Positions 60,820 to 64,000 of a DNA stretch of 64,000 nucleotides are shown here, in pieces. The stretch is from assembly GCF_011927835.1 (NCBI RefSeq), contig NZ_JAATJH010000001.1, positions 310,001-374,000 on the forward strand, written 5' to 3'. The DNA is from Neolewinella antarctica (GTDB taxonomy: Bacteria > Bacteroidota > Bacteroidia > Chitinophagales > Saprospiraceae). Below the pieces are notes generated by a model that saw only the letters and a list, made by a program, of their open reading frames with translations, made no database searches and was not told where the DNA came from. The translations under genes were made by a program, and so were the position numbers. Position 1 is the first letter of the stretch; each line of letters starts with the position of its first letter.

Positions 60820-62717
60820 GGCCGTTTTAGTTGATCGCCCTGCCGGATGACGAGACCCTCCCGTAATAGCCGCTCCAGCGCCTCGGTCGTCGTTGGGCGG
60901 TGAACGTTTCCGTAGGCGGTGATGACCTCTTCGACTTTAAGATTACTCCCCTCCGTCAGCTTTTGCTGGATCATCGTGTACAGCGCCCGTGGCGTGATGC
61001 TTGCCGTAGAAGTTGTCTGCGACCGACATACGTCACAAATGCCGCACGGTACGGCATCTGCCTCCCCGAAGTACTGGAGAAACAGCACGGACCGGCACGT
61101 GAGGTCCTTAGAACAGTAAGCAATCATCGTTTCGATGCGAATTTCGTGGCGGTCCTTGAGGAACTTGTAGGCTTGCTGATCGATGTGCAGGTGCTCGGGT
61201 TTCACGCGGTTCTCCAGAAAGATTACCTGCGGGTCGTCCTTTTGTGGGAAGTATTCGACTACTTCGCCGGTCGCCATCGTCACGAGCGTGCGTTGCAGTT
61301 GCTGAATGGGAACTTTGAGGAAATTGGCCAGCGCACCTTCGTCGATTCTGACCGGCTCCAGAAAGGATCCGTGGGTGGTCCGCAGGATGGTCTTGATGAG
61401 TTTCTCGGTGTGGCGATTTTTGATTTGGTAGTCGTACAGTCGTTCCTTCGTGACCAGGAAGCGAATTTTAGCCGGCTGGTGGACGGCGTCGGTCAGGAGA
61501 ATGTAGCCGGCTCGTTCCAGTGCCTTCAGGCCGGCTAGGGCGGGGCGGACGTCAAATTCAAATCGGTTAGAAAATTCCACGACGTCAAAATCATACGCCA
61601 CCCCTTCCCCCACGCCGGTCGCGATCTGCAAATAGCTTCCGAGGGCGCGGTAGACACGGCGGATCTCCGCTAAATCAGGGAAGCTGTCGCGCCAGTGTTG
61701 CCGCAACCGCTCTCCGTCACCGTCACCGTAGAGCATGATGCCGTAGGACATCTTCCCGTCCCGCCCGCCCCGTCCCGCTTCCTGAAAGTAGGCTTCCGGA
61801 CTGTCGGGAGGCCCGTAGTGGATCACGCTGCGCACGTTGGGCTTGTCGATGCCCATCCCGAAAGCGTTGGTCGCCACGATTACCCGGAGGTCCCCCCTGA
61901 TCCAGGCGTCCTGGCGTTCGTCCTTTTCCTTCGGTTCGAGACCGGCGTGGTAGGAGGCCGCATTGATCCCGTTACGACGGAGCAGCAAGGCCAGTTTTTT
62001 TGTGAGCCCGCGGCTGCGGACGTAAACGATGCTGGAACCTGGTACGCCTTCCAGCACCTTCAGCATCTGCCGCTCCTTACCCCCCGGACGGCGCACGACG
62101 TAGGCGAGGTTATCGCGGCCAAAGCTCTGCTGGACGATTAGTGCGTTGGGACGAAACTTGAGGTTCTCCTGAATGTCCAGAACTACCTCGGGCGTGGCCG
62201 TTGCCGTTACCGCAATCACCGGCACCCGCGGCAGCGCCTCCCTGATCTCGGCGATGCGCAGGTAGGGCGGCCGAAAGTCATAACCCCACTGGCTAATGCA
62301 GTGGGCCTCGTCGACGGCGATGAGTGATACGTTCATCTTCGCGATCCGCACCTGGGCCAGTTCCGTGCGGAGGCGCTCGGGGCTTAGGTAGAGTAATTTC
62401 GTTTTACCGTAGACGGCATTGTCGAGGATGCGGTCGATGTCCTGGTGGCGCAGCCCACTGTAGATGGCTTCGGCGATGATGCCACGTGCTTTAAGTTGCC
62501 TTACCTGATCCTTCATCAGCGCGATCAACGGACAAACGACGATCGTGACGCCCGGTAGTGCGACGGCCGGGACCTGGAAGCACACTGATTTCCCCCCGCC
62601 GGTCGGCAGGAGGGCCAGGGTGTCCCGACCCGCCATGACGGCATCGATGATCTCTTCCTGGCCGGGCCGGAAAGCGGGGTAACCCCAGTATTTTTGTAGT
62701 ACTTCGGTGGGCGTCAA
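60816..62717 (-). CDS. recQ: ATP-dependent DNA helicase RecQ
   Basis: The 633-residue protein has the RecQ helicase set: FRPGQEEIIDAVMAGRDTLA, Walker A LLPTGGGKS, the DEAH box VDEAHCISQWGYDFRP, and motif VI-type HYGPPDSPEAYFQEAGRGGR. The zinc-binding CRSVLFLQYF...CGICDVC and a winged-helix region follow. A typical HRDC domain is not seen. It unwinds DNA in recombination and repair. Confidence 0.95.
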   Translation of the reverse strand: MTPTEVLQKYWGYPAFRPGQEEIIDAVMAGRDTLALLPTGGGKSVCFQVPAVALPGVTIVVCPLIALMKDQVRQLKARGIIAEAIYSGLRHQDIDRILDNAVYGKTKLLYLSPERLRTELAQVRIAKMNVSLIAVDEAHCISQWGYDFRPPYLRIAEIREALPRVPVIAVTATATPEVVLDIQENLKFRPNALIVQQSFGRDNLAYVVRRPGGKERQMLKVLEGVPGSSIVYVRSRGLTKKLALLLRRNGINAASYHAGLEPKEKDERQDAWIRGDLRVIVATNAFGMGIDKPNVRSVIHYGPPDSPEAYFQEAGRGGRDGKMSYGIMLYGDGDGERLRQHWRDSFPDLAEIRRVYRALGSYLQIATGVGEGVAYDFDVVEFSNRFEFDVRPALAGLKALERAGYILLTDAVHQPAKIRFLVTKERLYDYQIKNRHTEKLIKTILRTTHGSFLEPVRIDEGALANFLKVPIQQLQRTLVTMATGEVVEYFPQKDDPQVIFLENRVKPEHLHIDQQAYKFLKDRHEIRIETMIAYCSKDLTCRSVLFLQYFGEADAVPCGICDVCRSQTTSTASITPRALYTMIQQKLTEGSNLKVEEVITAYGNVHRPTTTEALERLLREGLVIRQGDQLKRP

Positions 62718-62751
62718 AGCTGCGGTGGTGAGGCCACGAAGATAGCCAATT

Positions 62752-63126
62752 CTAGCCGTTCAGCAGGGCGTCACCGATGAGTAGGATGGCGACGACGCCG
62801 GAAGACATCGAAGCGAAAAGGACCCCGGCGGCGGCAACGTCCTTGGCTTTGCCAGCGAGGATGTTGTAGTCGGGCGAAACTAAGTCGACGACGTACTCGA
62901 TCCCCGTATTCAGCGCCTCGGCGCAGAGCACCATGCCCACGCAGATAATCACGACCGTCCATTTCCAGAGTGGAAAGTCGAGTACGGTGCACGCGATCAT
63001 CATGAAGACGAAGGCAGCCAGGTGAATTTTGGAAGGCGCGTGGTTAACGAGGAGGTCGTAAGCGCCCTTGAAGGCGAAGCCAAAAGCCGCCCACCGTGAT
63101 CTGCAAAAGTTGATAAAGTCGTTCAT
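62752..63126 (-). CDS. Diacylglycerol kinase-family membrane protein
   Basis: The 124-residue protein has three hydrophobic segments and the family signature AEALNTGIEYVVDLVSPDYN followed by KAKDVAAAGVLFASM. These small kinases phosphorylate diacylglycerol or undecaprenol in the inner membrane. The ATG at 63126 is preferred, since the longer frame adds 23 non-conserved residues that overlap the upstream gene. ATGA overlap with the next gene upstream. Confidence 0.88.
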   Translation of the reverse strand: MNDFINFCRSRWAAFGFAFKGAYDLLVNHAPSKIHLAAFVFMMIACTVLDFPLWKWTVVIICVGMVLCAEALNTGIEYVVDLVSPDYNILAGKAKDVAAAGVLFASMSSGVVAILLIGDALLNG

Positions 63127-63389
63127 AAGCGCATCCACTCGAATCCCCCCCGCAAAACCACGTAAAGAACGAGGGCAGAGGCCGGGGCGAGCCACCCGGT
63201 CGTGATGTACCGGTAATACGCTTTTGCTACCCGGCTGGGTTCGATCAATTCCACGATTAAACTAACTACCCAAATGAATCCACAGATCGAGCCGATGATC
63301 ATGGCGAACAACATTCCCGCGTATTCGTCGAGCACGAGGCAAACCAAGTACAAAACCGCCTGGGCGAGAAAAGCGAGCACGTAATTCAT
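63123..63389 (-). CDS. Small three-helix membrane protein
   Basis: The 88-residue protein (MNYVLAFLAQAVLYLVCLVL) has three hydrophobic segments and short loops, ending GGFEWMRL. No family was recognised. It lies 7 bp after the PAP2-type gene and overlaps the kinase-family gene, so all three are probably one operon. Confidence 0.7.
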   Translation of the reverse strand: MNYVLAFLAQAVLYLVCLVLDEYAGMLFAMIIGSICGFIWVVSLIVELIEPSRVAKAYYRYITTGWLAPASALVLYVVLRGGFEWMRL

Positions 63390-63396
63390 CCGGTGC

Positions 63397-64000
63397 TTAC
63401 TTTTTGGAGACAACTGCCTTACCGCCCAGTGTGGTGAGTAAGTGGTTGCCAACTTGTTCACCCTGGATGAGCCCCTCGGTGATGGCCGGTAAATAGTGAA
63501 TGCCTCCGTACAAGCGACTGATGGCGGCCTCCTCGCTAGCTTGCAGAAAGCTTGTATAGTTGCGTACGGGGAGGTCGTATTCTACTTCGGAGTCGTCGGC
63601 GTACGATAGGTCGTCGCCGTAGAGATCGGTCAAGACGATGGCGCAGGCCCGGCTGACGACGGAGTGGCCGGAGGTGTGCTCGGGGAAGGGCGGCGTTTGG
63701 AGGAGTGGTGCCCAGTCTTCGTCGACGTTCTCCTGAATGTAGGTTTCCGGGCGGACGAGGTTGGAGCGGTACTTTTCGTCCCAGCAGGCAATGAAGCCAT
63801 CGTGCATGGCCATGGCGACCTTGGCGTAGGCTTCGACCGCCGTCGCAAAATCAGCTTCGGCGACGCGGCTGGCAATTGCCGCAATGTTGATCCAGTGACC
63901 ACCGGGCGTAATTTTCTTGGTGGCGAACATGGCGTGGCCGACGTGGTGGCTCACGTAAGGATTGCAATCCCAGAATTTAGCGATCGCGATGCGTTCGGCG
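63397..64000 (-). CDS. PAP2/vanadium haloperoxidase-family protein, 5' truncated
   Basis: The frame runs to the window edge and reads FWDCNPYVSHHVGHAMFATK before the internal GTG, so the start is outside. The visible part has GGHWINIAAIASR, the phosphatase motif EHTSGHSVVSRA and SRLYGGIHYLPA, with the Ser-Gly-His-Ser and Gly-Gly-x-His residues of the haloperoxidase/PAP2 superfamily. It may be a phosphatase or haloperoxidase; the missing N half is needed to tell. Confidence 0.85.
   Translation of the reverse strand, partial: AERIAIAKFWDCNPYVSHHVGHAMFATKKITPGGHWINIAAIASRVAEADFATAVEAYAKVAMAMHDGFIACWDEKYRSNLVRPETYIQENVDEDWAPLLQTPPFPEHTSGHSVVSRACAIVLTDLYGDDLSYADDSEVEYDLPVRNYTSFLQASEEAAISRLYGGIHYLPAITEGLIQGEQVGNHLLTTLGGKAVVSKK

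Overview
The window looks like a chromosome segment of a marine-type Bacteroidota, most likely a Lewinella/Saprospiria relative. The clues are two proteins carrying or resembling C-terminal type IX secretion sorting tails (a CotH-family protein and an ExeM/NucH-type nuclease), a futalosine-pathway gene, TPR and outer-membrane barrel genes of Bacteroidota style, and weak ribosome binding sites with a Bacteroidota -7 box (TATATTTG). The genus is an inference.

Host left flank (1-12248): a truncated double-ATPase ABC transporter protein, an exported protein with a basic tail, a ferredoxin/geranylgeranyl-reductase-type gene pair, msrA, a threonine aldolase, a protein with a putative effector-associated (death-like) domain, a CotH protein, an SGNH hydrolase, hemE, an acyl-CoA carboxylase beta subunit and a small membrane protein.

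Prophage (about 12249-48924, 36.7 kb): an apparently complete HK97-type siphophage inserted at the 3' end of tRNA-Leu(UAA), bounded by a 14-bp direct repeat. Rightward late genes run HNH, terminase small and large subunits, portal, protease, capsid, connectors, major tail protein, a tail-assembly chaperone pair with a -1 frameshift site, tape measure, three large tail/fibre genes, endolysin and spanin-like genes, more fibre genes, and a terminator at 36.3 kb. A leftward block (36.4-42.7 kb) holds small unknown genes, one frameshifted gene and a large membrane protein with a cluster of palindromic octamers. The control region (42.8-44.2 kb) has a leftward repressor-like gene, a repeat-rich operator region and a rightward early operon. 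The replication initiator gene carries an internal iteron cluster followed by a T/A-rich tract, a lambda-like origin layout, and is followed by a DnaC-like loader. A large serine integrase ends the element.

The most unusual feature is at the attachment site. The integrase reading frame runs through attR into the antisense strand of tRNA-Leu. If the two prophage ends are joined as in the circular phage, the same frame continues for 31 codons and stops in a TAATG overlap with the HNH start. Integration therefore appears to exchange the integrase C-terminus. It also separates the tRNA from its native terminator, and the integrase gene carries an antisense terminator-like hairpin that could replace it.

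Host right flank (49001-64000): futalosine hydrolase, a large secreted nuclease, an outer-membrane barrel, a 1051-residue TPR protein, an Lrp/AsnC regulator, a PD-(D/E)XK-like protein, a group-4-like glycosyltransferase overlapping recQ, a diacylglycerol-kinase-family gene, a small membrane protein, and a truncated PAP2/haloperoxidase-family gene running off the right edge.
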